DNA of 44,039 nt from Armatimonadota bacterium (GCA_017993055.1 JAGONM010000030.1:2173-46211), one strand, 5' to 3'. Positions 1-7,435 are shown, counted from the first letter of the stretch. The notes: generated by a model not told the origin, from the sequence alone. A program made the numbers and translations.

Positions 1-25
1 TCGCTCCGAGCACTCAGGGCTGACG
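1..25. repeat. right end of a repeat A copy cut by the window edge
   Basis: The first bases match the right arm of the complete repeat A copy at 71-170, including the shared GCACTCAGGGCTG end. The left part lies outside the window. Confidence 0.6.
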
Positions 26-70
26 GTGATGGGTGACCGGCGACCAGTTGCCGGAGGGAAACCCGCTAGT

Positions 71-170
71 CCTGAGTGCGCGCTCCGGCGCGTGTATCGA
101 AGGACGGCCTCGTGCCCCAAGAGCGCCTTTCGATACACTCTCCGCTTCGCTCCGAGCACTCAGGGCTGGC
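71..170. repeat. repeat A, copy 2 (GTGTATCGAAGG inverted repeat)
   Basis: An interrupted inverted repeat of about 100 bp. The left arm carries CCTGAGTGC then GTGTATCGAAGG; the right arm carries CTTTCGATACAC then GCACTCAGGG. The same arrangement recurs at 3104-3220. The element encodes nothing and lies past the 3' end of the sulfatase gene. It looks like a small non-autonomous palindromic element. Confidence 0.75.
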
Positions 171-206
171 GGTTCTTCCGCGTGTCTCCGCGTCCCCGCG
201 TATCCC

Positions 207-1574
207 CTACTTGGCCGGTCTGTTCTTCCTCACGCGCTGCGTCTGCCAGAGCGGCGGGACGAGTTCCGAGTTCCACTTGTCCCAGCGGGCCTTCAGCTTC
301 CTGAACTTCGCGGGTTTGTCGGCCGCCAGGTCCTTGCTCTCACCGATGTCCTTCGAGAGGTCGTACAGCTCCCACTTGCCGGTACCGTTGTCAACCAGCT
401 TCCAGTCGCCCTCGCGGATCGCGCACTTCTTCCCGAACCGCCAGTAGAGCGCGTCGTGCGGCGCTCCGGACGACTTGCCCGTCAGGAACGGCATCAGGTC
501 CACGCCGTCGAACTTCGCGCCGTCGGTCTTCGCTTCGGCGAGTCTGCAGACGGTCGGGGCGATGTCGAGCGCGATAACCGGCCTGTCATCAACCTTGCCC
601 GCGGGAATCGTGCCCTTCCACTGCATCATGTACGGGATGCGTATCCCGCCCTCGAGAGTGTCGCCCTTGAAGCCGCGGAGCGGGCCGTTCCCCGAGGTCG
701 TGCTCTTCGTCGGGCCGCCGTTGTCGCTGATGAAGATGATCAGCGTGTTCTCTTCGAGCTTATTCTTGCGGACGCAGTCCAGCACCTTGCCGACATTGTC
801 GTCCATCGCCGACTGCATTGCGGCGAACGTCCGGCGCTTCTTGTCCGCGATCTTGGAGAAGCGGCTCTCGTACTTCTCGGTCGCCTGGAGCGGCGCGTGG
901 ACGGCGTTGAACGGCAGGTAGAGGAAGAACGGCCCGGCCTTGTGCTTCTCGATGAACGAGACTGCCTCGCGCCCGAAGGCGTCGGTCAGGTATTCCTTCT
1001 CGTCCACGGGCTTGTCGCCGCGCATGATGGGGTTGTTCCCGTCTACCAGAGGGTTATTGTATGCGTGCGCGCCGCCGGGGAAGCCGAAAAACTCGTCGAA
1101 CCCGCGGTCGGGCGGCATGTAGCCCTTCTCGTACCCGAGGTGCCACTTGCCGACCATGCCGGTCGCGTACCCGGCGGCCTTGAGCCTTGCGGGAAGCGGG
1201 GTCTCGGTCAGCGGGAGGCCGAACGTGGTCGAGGCCTGCCCCGGAGGCCCGGGGTTGAACTCGTGGCCGAACCTCTGCTGGTATCGGCCCGTCAGCATTC
1301 CGGCTCGCGTCGGGCTGCACACCGGGCAGGAGACGTAGCCGCTCGTGAACCGCGTGCCGTTCTTGGCGATGGAATCTATGTTCGGCGTCGGGATGTCCTT
1401 GCCGCCCTGACATCCGAGCTCACCGTAGCCGAGGTCGTCGGCGACGATGAGGATGATGTTCGGTCGCTTCTCCGCCGCGAGTGCCGACGAGAGCGCGCCG
1501 GGGATCGCCATGGTCGCCAGCCCCGCGCCGGCGTACCTGAGGAAATCACGTCTGCTGATCGCGTTCTGTGTCAT
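207..1574 (-). CDS. secreted sulfatase (formylglycine type)
   Basis: A 455-residue type I sulfatase that would hydrolyse sulfate esters, probably on a polysaccharide or glycan outside the cytoplasm. The N-terminus has a twin-arginine signal (SRRDFLRYAG) followed by a hydrophobic stretch and an AxA-like cleavage site near residue 33. The mature part opens with the metal-binding IVADDLGYGELG block. The sulfatase signature CSPTRAGMLTGR starts at Cys86, the residue converted to formylglycine, so a maturase is needed. The start has a good AAGGAG ribosome site. The next gene upstream on the same strand is a secreted glycosidase-like protein, with a repeat B element between them. The family is secure; the substrate is not visible. 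Sulfatases of this kind often act with fucosidases and rhamnosidases, which this window also has. Confidence 0.93.
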   Translation of the reverse strand: MTQNAISRRDFLRYAGAGLATMAIPGALSSALAAEKRPNIILIVADDLGYGELGCQGGKDIPTPNIDSIAKNGTRFTSGYVSCPVCSPTRAGMLTGRYQQRFGHEFNPGPPGQASTTFGLPLTETPLPARLKAAGYATGMVGKWHLGYEKGYMPPDRGFDEFFGFPGGAHAYNNPLVDGNNPIMRGDKPVDEKEYLTDAFGREAVSFIEKHKAGPFFLYLPFNAVHAPLQATEKYESRFSKIADKKRRTFAAMQSAMDDNVGKVLDCVRKNKLEENTLIIFISDNGGPTKSTTSGNGPLRGFKGDTLEGGIRIPYMMQWKGTIPAGKVDDRPVIALDIAPTVCRLAEAKTDGAKFDGVDLMPFLTGKSSGAPHDALYWRFGKKCAIREGDWKLVDNGTGKWELYDLSKDIGESKDLAADKPAKFRKLKARWDKWNSELVPPLWQTQRVRKNRPAK

Positions 1575-1647
1575 TGTTGACTCCTTTTCTTAAGGGTATT
1601 GGTGATAAAGACGCCGGAAACCCGGCGATGTTCAGAGGGAAGGCAAA

Positions 1648-1777
1648 TCCGAAGCACGAAATCCGAAATTCGAAACAAGAAGGCAATTCAGAAATGGGAA
1701 AGGCACAAAGGGATTCCGGATCTGCCCTTTTCCGTTATTGCCTTATTGTTTCGTGCTTCGAGCTTCGAATTTCGAGT
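1648..1777. repeat. repeat B, copy 1 (CGAAGCACGAAAT / TTCGTGCTTCGAG inverted repeat)
   Basis: An AT-richer inverted repeat of about 130 bp fills the gap between the sulfatase and the glycosidase-like gene. The arms are CCGAAGCACGAAATC and TTTCGTGCTTCGAGC, with further TTCGAA-rich ends. A related copy lies between atpE and atpF at 9198-9315. Confidence 0.75.
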
Positions 1778-1795
1778 TTACTCCCCCCTCTGTGC

Positions 1796-3034
1796 TCACT
1801 TGATTCGTATCTTGTACACATGCACGTCGTTGGGGCCGAAGGAATCGGTGAACGAGCCGTTCTTCGCCTTGACCGTGCGGTTCTCGTACAGAACCTCGAT
1901 CTCGCCCGTGAGCGGCTTGCCCTTGAAGGTGATGTCGGCCTTGGCCCCCTCGCGCTTGCACGCCATTATGTAGAGCCGGTCGCCCACCTCCCGCGCGCAG
2001 AACTCTACGTCCGGCGCGCCGGATGCCTTCAGCGGAATATTCGAATCGGGCTTCACAAGCGCCGGGTAGAGCTCGCTGTTCCGGTTGACCTCCTTCAGCA
2101 GCGGGGCCATCACCTCATTCCAGAAGGTCCAGTTGTAGCCGTACTCCGCATCCTTGCCCTGCAGCGCGACGCTCATCCCGAAGAACGACAGCCCGCTCGA
2201 TCCGTTGATGATCGCCTGGTACGCCATGAACCGCTCCTGGTGGAAGGTCGGCATGACGAGCTCGTTCTTCGGCGGAGTCGCGCCGCTCCAGCAGACCTGC
2301 AGGATCATGATGAAAGGTTTCTTGCCGTAGACGGCCTTGTTGATCCACCGGGCGTAGTCGCCCACGACGCTTATCTCCTTGTTCGGTAGGTGCGAGTGCT
2401 TGCCCTTCGGGACGGATATCGGGTAGATATCGAGCCCCGACATGTCGCAGGCATCGTAGTACTCCCTCAGGACTTCGATCGTGTTTCGCGGAGCGTGCGC
2501 CGTCCAGACCGGGTGGTCGGTGTCGAGCTTCTTGATCTCCTTGTACGCCTCGATCATGCCCTTTGGGTCCGCCCCGCCCCACGCCGGCTCGTCTATGTTC
2601 TTCCAGAAGGCGACGGCGGGATGGCGCTTGTACTTCTCAATGACCTGGCGCAGCATCTCCGGCCGTTCCGGCGCCTTTGGGGTGAACTCGGTGTACTCCT
2701 TGATGAAGAAGAAGGTGTACATATGGTTCTCGGCGGCCCAGTCGAGATACTGCCGGCAGGTCGGGTCGTTGATGCCTTCCATGTTCAGCCGGAAGACGTC
2801 CACCCCACCCTCCTGGATGACGGCCAGTGCATCGCGGCCTGACGGGTCCTTCGCCCGGAGCGGCGGGGCCTTCGGCGAGAAGAAGATCGGGAACCACGGC
2901 TTCCCGTTCAGCAGGAACCGATTGTGCTTGTCAATCGTCACCTTCGTCGGCACGTCGTTCCTCTCACCCTCTCCCGCAACCGCCGCGCCGAGTAGGCACG
3001 ACAGCGCCGCCGCGATCATGAGCATCTTGAACAT
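1796..3034 (-). CDS. secreted clan GH-A-like putative glycoside hydrolase
   Basis: A 412-residue protein with a Sec signal peptide (residues 1-20, hydrophobic, ending in AVAG). The reading frame is open far upstream, but the ATG used here has an AAGGGAAG ribosome site and starts the signal peptide. The body resembles the catalytic TIM barrel of clan GH-A: an early LNGKPWFPI strand, VDVFRLNMEG, and FWKNIDEP around residue 145, where Glu149 would be the acid/base. A second catalytic Glu is not obvious to me. The C-terminal 90 residues look like a small beta-sandwich. Family number and substrate cannot be assigned by eye. The neighbours (sulfatase, uronate isomerase-like) support a carbohydrate role. 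Confidence 0.7.
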   Translation of the reverse strand: MFKMLMIAAALSCLLGAAVAGEGERNDVPTKVTIDKHNRFLLNGKPWFPIFFSPKAPPLRAKDPSGRDALAVIQEGGVDVFRLNMEGINDPTCRQYLDWAAENHMYTFFFIKEYTEFTPKAPERPEMLRQVIEKYKRHPAVAFWKNIDEPAWGGADPKGMIEAYKEIKKLDTDHPVWTAHAPRNTIEVLREYYDACDMSGLDIYPISVPKGKHSHLPNKEISVVGDYARWINKAVYGKKPFIMILQVCWSGATPPKNELVMPTFHQERFMAYQAIINGSSGLSFFGMSVALQGKDAEYGYNWTFWNEVMAPLLKEVNRNSELYPALVKPDSNIPLKASGAPDVEFCAREVGDRLYIMACKREGAKADITFKGKPLTGEIEVLYENRTVKAKNGSFTDSFGPNDVHVYKIRIK

Positions 3035-3103
3035 GTTCTTCTTCCCTTCGAGACTGTAGTGAACGCCCGCTGTCGCGTTCAGTGGTATCGCAACTAACAC
3101 CGT

Positions 3104-3220
3104 CAGCCCTGAGTGCGCTCTCTGGAGCGTGTATCGAAGGGCGTTCTTGGAACACAACCTCCGGCTGTATCTGACCGTCCTTCGATACACGTCCCGGAGG
3201 ACGCACTCAGGACCAGGCGG
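3104..3220. repeat. repeat A, copy 3
   Basis: The same interrupted inverted repeat as at 71-170, with left arm CCTGAGTGCGCTC then GTGTATCGAAGG, and right arm CCTTCGATACAC then GCACTCAGGAC. It fills the gap between the glycosidase-like gene and the uronate isomerase-like gene. The central part differs between copies, so the conserved ends define the element. Confidence 0.75.
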
Positions 3221-3261
3221 TTCCAGTCCTACGACCATCGAACGGCACGGCGGCCGTCCGC

Positions 3262-4509
3262 CTACGATTCTCTCCCTATGAACTTCCAGAAGTTGCCGCC
3301 GAAGAGGTCGGCCACGTCGCGCCCGATCTCCTCCTCGGTGACGCCCCACCCCGTCGCGGCCAGGTCGGCGTACTTCTCCGCGAGCACGTCGCCGATGACT
3401 TCGCGGGAATGCTTCCACTTGTAGATCAACTGCTCCATTATCCGCGCGTCCGAGTGCTGCGGGACGACGCTCAGGCCCAGCATCTCGAGCCGCATTCGAG
3501 TGATCTCCTCGATCAGGCTCGGGTTGTTCAGAAACCACCAGCATCCGAAGATCATCAGGTTTCGCAGCTTCCGGGCCGCGACGCAGAGCGCGTGCTGGTT
3601 CTCCCGCGCGAGCATCGTGACCATGAACTTCACGTCCTGGTTGGCGTCGCATAGCCGCTCGACGGCCTCGACGCTCGCGAGGCTCATGCCGTCGCCCGCC
3701 ATGCGCAGGTTCGGGTTGATCTGCCGCCGGACGCCGATCATCAGCGCAAACGGGATGCCCTTCTCCCGCGCCACCGGGATGACGCACTCGTCTATCAGCC
3801 GCCCGCGGGTCGTCTCCTGCGGGTAGTCGAAATCCGGCGGGAGCGAGACCGCCATGTAGAGGGCGTCCATCCGCTCGATCCACTCCGCGAGGAACCGCCG
3901 GACCTCTCCCATCGTGCTGCCGCTCAGGTCGGCCCGGACGTCATACCCCCACCCCGCCAGCTTCGGGCAGGCGGTCCCCCAGAGGTTGAGCATGACGTCT
4001 ACCCGGAGCGCGGCCTTGAAGCGCGGGTTGACTTTGACGCCGCCGAGCCACAGCGGACGCTCCGTATCGTCTAACGGGTCGTTGGTCATCACCACCGACT
4101 CGACCCCGGCGATGTCTAAGACATGATTGACATGCTTGACTGGATTTTGTCGGTGGAAGAACTCCCGGTGGGCGTTCAGATCGCGGACGGAGGCGTCGAG
4201 CCCGAGGCCCTGGAGCATGGTGAGCACGCCCCGGCACGCCTCGCTGATCGGCGAATGCGCCAGGAAGAGGACGCGCCAAATCAGGTCGGCCTGATCCTGC
4301 TTCCCGAGCTCCCAGAAGTCGTCATACGGCATGTCGAGCCGCCGGAACGCCTCCGCGATGAGGTAATGGTACGTGAGCGTCTCGTCAATCCCCCAGAGCA
4401 TCAGCGGCCCGAACTCCGGCGAGTACAGATGCGTGTGCAGGTCCGTGACCTTCGCCCCGGCGACGGCATCCTTGACCATCCGCCGGATGTCCCTAGAATC
4501 AGAACGCAT
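3262..4509 (-). CDS. glucuronate (uronate) isomerase-like protein
   Basis: A 415-residue cytoplasmic protein of the amidohydrolase superfamily that resembles uronate isomerase (UxaC), which interconverts aldouronates and ketouronates. Seen: the metal-binding HxH in DLHTHLYSPEFG (His25, His27), the LWGIDETLTYHYLI block characteristic of uronate isomerase-like proteins, an ALMIGVRRQINP strand, and a conserved PQHSDAR near residue 340. There is no signal peptide. The length is a little under that of classical UxaC (about 470). It may therefore be a divergent subfamily with another sugar acid or sugar as substrate. It is transcribed in the same direction as the two secreted enzymes downstream, consistent with catabolism of uronic acids released by them. 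Confidence 0.78.
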   Translation of the reverse strand: MRSDSRDIRRMVKDAVAGAKVTDLHTHLYSPEFGPLMLWGIDETLTYHYLIAEAFRRLDMPYDDFWELGKQDQADLIWRVLFLAHSPISEACRGVLTMLQGLGLDASVRDLNAHREFFHRQNPVKHVNHVLDIAGVESVVMTNDPLDDTERPLWLGGVKVNPRFKAALRVDVMLNLWGTACPKLAGWGYDVRADLSGSTMGEVRRFLAEWIERMDALYMAVSLPPDFDYPQETTRGRLIDECVIPVAREKGIPFALMIGVRRQINPNLRMAGDGMSLASVEAVERLCDANQDVKFMVTMLARENQHALCVAARKLRNLMIFGCWWFLNNPSLIEEITRMRLEMLGLSVVPQHSDARIMEQLIYKWKHSREVIGDVLAEKYADLAATGWGVTEEEIGRDVADLFGGNFWKFIGRES

Positions 4510-4590
4510 GTTTGCCTACCCTCGTTCAGCGCACCACCCCGTCATGGTTGTCCATGCCGTCGTTGGCGTCTATGTCATGTCCCGCGTGTC

Positions 4591-5145
4591 CTAGCCGTCA
4601 CCGCGCCGCCGACCGAATACCCGCCGATACCAGGGCATCTTCTCGTCTTCGGGCTTGGGGATCGGCATCAGGGCCTTCACCTCTTCCTGCAGAATCTCCG
4701 CCCTGCCCTGCCAGAAGCCTATCAGCCCGGCGCGTTCCTCGACCTCGCGGTGCAGTCGCCGGTTCTCATCCCTCAGCTCGCTGATCTGTTCCTTCAACAC
4801 GTCTATGACATACTTGACGGCGCCGGAGTCCGGTACGTCATAGGCGTCAATGACGGTCTCGTCCTCCGATTCGCTCCCCTCGCGCGGCCGATCGATCAGT
4901 TGGGCGTCAATGATGACGCCTTCCTCGGGTGACATTTCCTCCGAGGTGAGGATTCCTTCCTCGTTGAAGCGCTGCCTGAACGCCCGCACGTCGTCCGAGT
5001 TGAACATCAGCCTCACATGGCCCTCGATCCTGACGGCCCGGGCAGGCAGCTTCTTCTCCTTGACGTATCGGCGCACCTGGCGGTCGCTCTTGTCGAGCAT
5101 CTCCGCCACTTCTCTGATCGGCAGATCGTATACGATGTCACTCAT
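4591..5145 (-). CDS. small HTH (MerR/excisionase-like) protein with coiled coil
   Basis: A 184-residue protein. An upstream in-frame ATG exists at 5232 inside parB, but the ATG at 5145 has an AAGGTGG site and opens directly with the domain. Residues 1-60 form a helix-turn-helix of the MerR/excisionase type (IREVAEMLDKSDRQVRRYVKE, then a wing and FNSDDVRAFRQRF). A linker rich in Asp and Glu follows (about 65-105), then a coiled coil (about 110-165, VLKEQISELRDENRRLHREVEER) and a basic tail ending RVFGRRRGDG. It lies 61 bp downstream of parB on the same strand, so they are probably co-transcribed. The DNA-binding-plus-coiled-coil layout and the parB partner recall chromosome-anchoring proteins such as RacA, but no homology is claimed. 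Confidence 0.72.
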   Translation of the reverse strand: MSDIVYDLPIREVAEMLDKSDRQVRRYVKEKKLPARAVRIEGHVRLMFNSDDVRAFRQRFNEEGILTSEEMSPEEGVIIDAQLIDRPREGSESEDETVIDAYDVPDSGAVKYVIDVLKEQISELRDENRRLHREVEERAGLIGFWQGRAEILQEEVKALMPIPKPEDEKMPWYRRVFGRRRGDG

Positions 5146-5206
5146 GCCTGTGTCCACCTTGTCATAGTGTGTCGCGGCCGTCCGCAGGCCGGATGTGTCC
5201 GACGAT

Positions 5207-6070
5207 TCAGCACCCGAATGCCAGCAGGTCAATGATGCGCATCAGATCTTCGTCGTCGTAGAACTCGATGTCTATGCTGCCCTTGTCGCCGCGGCGCGAT
5301 ATCGAAACCTTCGTCCCCAGGTAGCGGCGCAGTTTTTCCTCGACGTCCGCGAGGTTCGGGTCCGGACGTCTATGACGCGTTTCACGTGAAACGCCGCCTG
5401 TCTTTGACATCCTTGAAGGGCCTGACACGCGTGACAGCCGCTCGGCCTCGCGTACGCTGAGCCCCTGTTTCACGATCCGCTCCCACGCATCCAGCTGCAG
5501 GTCGGGGTCGGTTATCGAGAGCAAGGCCCGCGCGTGGCCCTCGGTTATCTCATCGCGCTCCAGGCTCTCCATGATCGGGAGGGGCAGGTTCAGGAGGCGC
5601 AGGGTGTTCGCCACTGCGGAGCGGCTCTTCCCGACGCGCTCGGCCACCTGGTCCTGCGTCAGGCCGAACTCGTCGAGCAGCCGCCGGTAGGCCTCCGCGC
5701 ATTCGAGGGGGCTTATGTCCTCGCGCTGGAGGTTCTCGACGAGAGCGAGTTCAAGCGTCTCGCGGTCGTTCAGGACGCGCGAAACCGCCGGGATGCTCCG
5801 CAGGCCGGCCTGCACCGCCGCGCGGAACCGCCGCTCACCGGCTACCAGCTCGAACGATTCGCCGTCCACCGGCCTCACGAGAACCGGCTGGAGGATGCCG
5901 TTCTGCCGGATGGACTCGGCCAGTTCGTCGAGCTTGTCGTCGTCGAAGGACTTGCGCGGCTGATTCGGGTTAAGGCGTATCCTGTCGAGGTTCAGGTCAA
6001 CGACGGACAGTATCTGCACGGGCTGGGGAGTCTCGTCCTCCGTCTCATCTCGAACGGTTTCTGTGTCCAT
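5207..6070 (-). CDS. parB: ParB/Noc chromosome partitioning protein
   Basis: A 287-residue ParB family CTPase and centromere-binding protein. Seen: the N-terminal RLNPNQPRKSFDDDKLDELAESI region, the CTP-binding GERRFRA motif at residues 78-84, the ENLQRE motif at 112-117, the central DNA-binding helix-turn-helix (LTQDQVAERVGKSRSAVAN, about 133-152), and a C-terminal dimerisation segment. Between the HTH and the C-terminal domain the codons for VSRET form a perfect parS core, so the gene carries its own nucleation site. ParA is not adjacent, which is unusual; flgM lies upstream instead. The HTH-coiled-coil gene lies downstream. ParB loads on parS and slides as a clamp to help segregate origins. 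Confidence 0.95.
   Translation of the reverse strand: MDTETVRDETEDETPQPVQILSVVDLNLDRIRLNPNQPRKSFDDDKLDELAESIRQNGILQPVLVRPVDGESFELVAGERRFRAAVQAGLRSIPAVSRVLNDRETLELALVENLQREDISPLECAEAYRRLLDEFGLTQDQVAERVGKSRSAVANTLRLLNLPLPIMESLERDEITEGHARALLSITDPDLQLDAWERIVKQGLSVREAERLSRVSGPSRMSKTGGVSRETRHRRPDPNLADVEEKLRRYLGTKVSISRRGDKGSIDIEFYDDEDLMRIIDLLAFGC
5377..5394. promoter_or_regulatory. parS site inside parB
   Basis: The 18-bp perfect palindrome GCGTTTCACGTGAAACGC contains the 14-bp parS core GTTTCACGTGAAAC that ParB/Noc proteins bind. It lies inside the parB reading frame, as in Bacillus spo0J. It is the only copy I saw in the window. Confidence 0.93.
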
Positions 6071-6218
6071 TTATCCCTCGGGCTGTCTATGACGCCATTG
6101 ACACCGGTGCGGGCTCAGAGGCAGGTTCGGCGGACGGGTGGGGATTTCCTTCATCCGCCGCGGGCGCGAATGCGGGGCAGGGTGGGGCGCCCCGACGAGG
6201 CGGACACGTCATAGACAA

Positions 6219-6251
6219 GGGGCCGCCCCGCATGAGACGCGGAACGGCCCC
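6219..6251 (-). terminator. strong hairpin after flgM, possible terminator
   Basis: On the minus strand, GGGGCCG and CGGCCCC pair around a GC-rich inner stem and short loop, 31 bp past the flgM stop codon. No clear T-run follows, so it may be an mRNA-stabilising stem or a weak terminator between flgM and parB. Confidence 0.4.
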
Positions 6252-6281
6252 GAACGAATCTGGGTTTCTCGAGCGGTCAGC

Positions 6282-6587
6282 TTACTTTATGCTGTCCGCC
6301 TGCATCCGGCGGACCATCATGTCGGCGATCTCCTCGCCGCTGACCTTGTAGTCGCCCTTCTCGACGCGCTCCTTGAGCTTCATCACGACTTCCTCGCGGA
6401 CGTCCGGCGCCGCGTCCACGACCTTCGCGACCATCTTTATCTCGGCCGCGGTCGGTTCGACTACCTTCGACTCGGGAAGCTCGTCGAGCGTGATCTCCTT
6501 GAACTTCAGGTCGGGCTCGCCTGTCTTGCGAGTCTTGACCTGCTGCTTCGCGAGAAGCCTGGCTACTTCGGATGCTGAAATCTGCAT
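6282..6587 (-). CDS. flgM: anti-sigma-28 factor FlgM family
   Basis: A 101-residue protein of the FlgM family, which binds the flagellar sigma factor FliA until the hook-basal body is complete. The C-terminal half carries the family pattern: a helix with VREEVVMKLKERVEKG, then DYKVSGEEIADMMVRRM. The N-terminus starts ISASEVARLL, usual for short FlgM proteins. The ATG follows a strong GAGGGG site. No other flagellar gene is in the window. The leader contains a c-di-GMP-I riboswitch and a terminator-like structure, so expression is probably set by the second messenger that controls motility. Identity rests on the C-terminal motif only. Confidence 0.82.
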   Translation of the reverse strand: MQISASEVARLLAKQQVKTRKTGEPDLKFKEITLDELPESKVVEPTAAEIKMVAKVVDAAPDVREEVVMKLKERVEKGDYKVSGEEIADMMVRRMQADSIK

Positions 6588-6612
6588 TTATCCGCCCCTC
6601 TCTGCCCGGGAC

Positions 6613-6660
6613 GGTCGGCAAACAAAAAAGGCCGACTCTCCCAAGGCTTCTGAAGACGGC
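6613..6660 (-). terminator. terminator-like expression platform of the c-di-GMP riboswitch
   Basis: On the minus strand the segment after the aptamer reads GCCG, TCTTC, a loop, then GAGAGTCGGC directly followed by CTTTTTT. GCCG, the 3' edge of the aptamer, can pair with CGGC just before the T-run to make a terminator. The same GTCGGC (6631-6636) can instead pair with GCCGAC (6614-6619) across the T-run. These exclusive pairings suggest transcription control. The sign of the switch is not resolved by eye. Confidence 0.6.
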
Positions 6661-6738
6661 AGCCAGGCTGTCATACCCTCTCGGGCTTAGACCCTCGGCT
6701 TTGCGTCCTCTCCTTTCGAAGAGTTTGCCTTTTTCGAT
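6650..6738 (-). ncRNA. cyclic di-GMP-I (GEMM-I) riboswitch aptamer
   Basis: Reading the minus strand, the order of conserved GEMM-I blocks is complete: AAAGGCAAAC, a short stem closed by a CGAAA tetraloop, GGACGCAAAGCC, GGGTCTAAGCCC, and a 3' stem GACAGCCTGGCTGCCG. The base before CAAAC is G (the G20 equivalent), which fits c-di-GMP rather than the cGAMP-selective variant with A. It lies about 63 bp upstream of the flgM start and behind a promoter-like sequence. I am confident in the class from the consensus; a covariance-model score was not computed. Confidence 0.9.
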
Positions 6739-6827
6739 CTATTCGTGCTGTCAGTTCCATTATCGGCGGGCGTTCACCGATCTTTAGGGCCGGACGAAAA
6801 AACTTTGAGGATTTTCTCGCCTCCACC

Positions 6828-6857
6828 AATGTAGCAGTTCGCCGTCCGATTGTCAAT
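6828..6857 (-). promoter_or_regulatory. sigma70-type promoter of the riboswitch-flgM transcript
   Basis: The minus strand has TTGACA (6857-6852), an 18-bp spacer and TACATT (6833-6828). Transcription would start near 6821, about 80 bases before the aptamer. Confidence 0.6.
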
Positions 6858-6896
6858 GGATCTTCCACCGGCGGGTGCGCTTCCGCGGAGTGGGTT

Positions 6897-7018
6897 AGCC
6901 TCTCGATATGCCGCCGGAGCGGCCACTCGAAGAGATCGGCTGGGCGGTCTGCCAGGGTTAACAGGCCCCAACCGTCCAGTCTCGAGTCGGTTTATCTGGA
7001 AAGCATAACGAGAGACGG
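6897..7018. repeat. repeat E, copy 1 (CCTCTCGATATG ... ACGAGAGAC)
   Basis: A 120-bp element with inverted ends GCCTCTCGATATGCC and GCATAACGAGAGAC and an internal block ACCGTCCAGTCTCGAG. The second copy is at 31941-32050. It lies upstream of the riboswitch promoter and contains no gene. Confidence 0.72.
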
Positions 7019-7125
7019 TCTCCGCCCACTGAACTCAAACGCACCCTACACCGACGCCATGATTATCGGGCTGTGGGGCGTCCTACGTGACTGTGGTAGC
7101 TACCGGTATGCACTCCCCCGCCGCA

Positions 7126-7152
7126 TGGACCCTGAATCGAGTTCAGGGTGAC
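7126..7152. repeat. repeat C, copy 1 (short palindrome)
   Basis: The imperfect palindrome CCCTGAATCGAGTTCAGGG at 7130-7148 is the half-unit that recurs in the longer copies at 10428, 13070 and 15188. It stands just before the repeat D tandem array. Confidence 0.7.
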
Positions 7153-7164
7153 GAGTCCGCAGTC

Positions 7165-7435
7165 CGCCTTGCCAAGGGGGACCGGCCTCCGGGCCGAGGG
7201 GGTTCTGCCCCCCCCGGCCTGCGGAACCTCCCCCGACCCCCTCCTTGTCAAGGAGGGGAGCTCTTCCGCAGTCCCCCCTGAAAAGGGGAACCGGCCTCCG
7301 GGCCGAGGGGTTCTGCCCCCCCGGCCTGCGGAACCTCTCCCGACCCCCTCCTTGTCAAGGAGGGGAGCTCTTCCGCTGTCCCCCTTGCCAAGGTGGACCG
7401 GCCTCCGGGCCGAGGGGGTTCTGCCCCCCCGGGGC
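7165..7435. repeat. repeat D tandem array, about 2.4 units of 107-109 bp
   Basis: Units start at ACCGGCCTCCGGGCCGAGG near 7181, 7290 and 7397, giving periods of 109 and 107 bp. Each unit holds the inverted pairs GGCCTCCGGGCC and CCCTCCTTGTCAAGGAGGGG. A single related copy lies between atpD and atpC. The array fills the space upstream of the ATP synthase promoter. Confidence 0.85.

Noticed and set aside
33-1580. Plus-strand open frame of 515 codons
   Set aside because: It is antisense to the sulfatase and begins inside repeat A.
3035-3883. Upstream extension of the glycosidase-like frame
   Set aside because: The extra 283 codons pass through repeat A and are antisense-phase shadow of the isomerase gene; the ATG at 3034 has a ribosome site and opens a signal peptide.
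6650-6738. cGAMP-selective GEMM variant
   Set aside because: The position before CAAAC is G, as in c-di-GMP aptamers, not A.
6897-7018. Insertion sequence
   Set aside because: There is no transposase and only 120 bp; it is better called a dispersed repeat.
7165-7435. CRISPR array
   Set aside because: The units are about 108 bp without unique spacers, so this is a simple tandem repeat.
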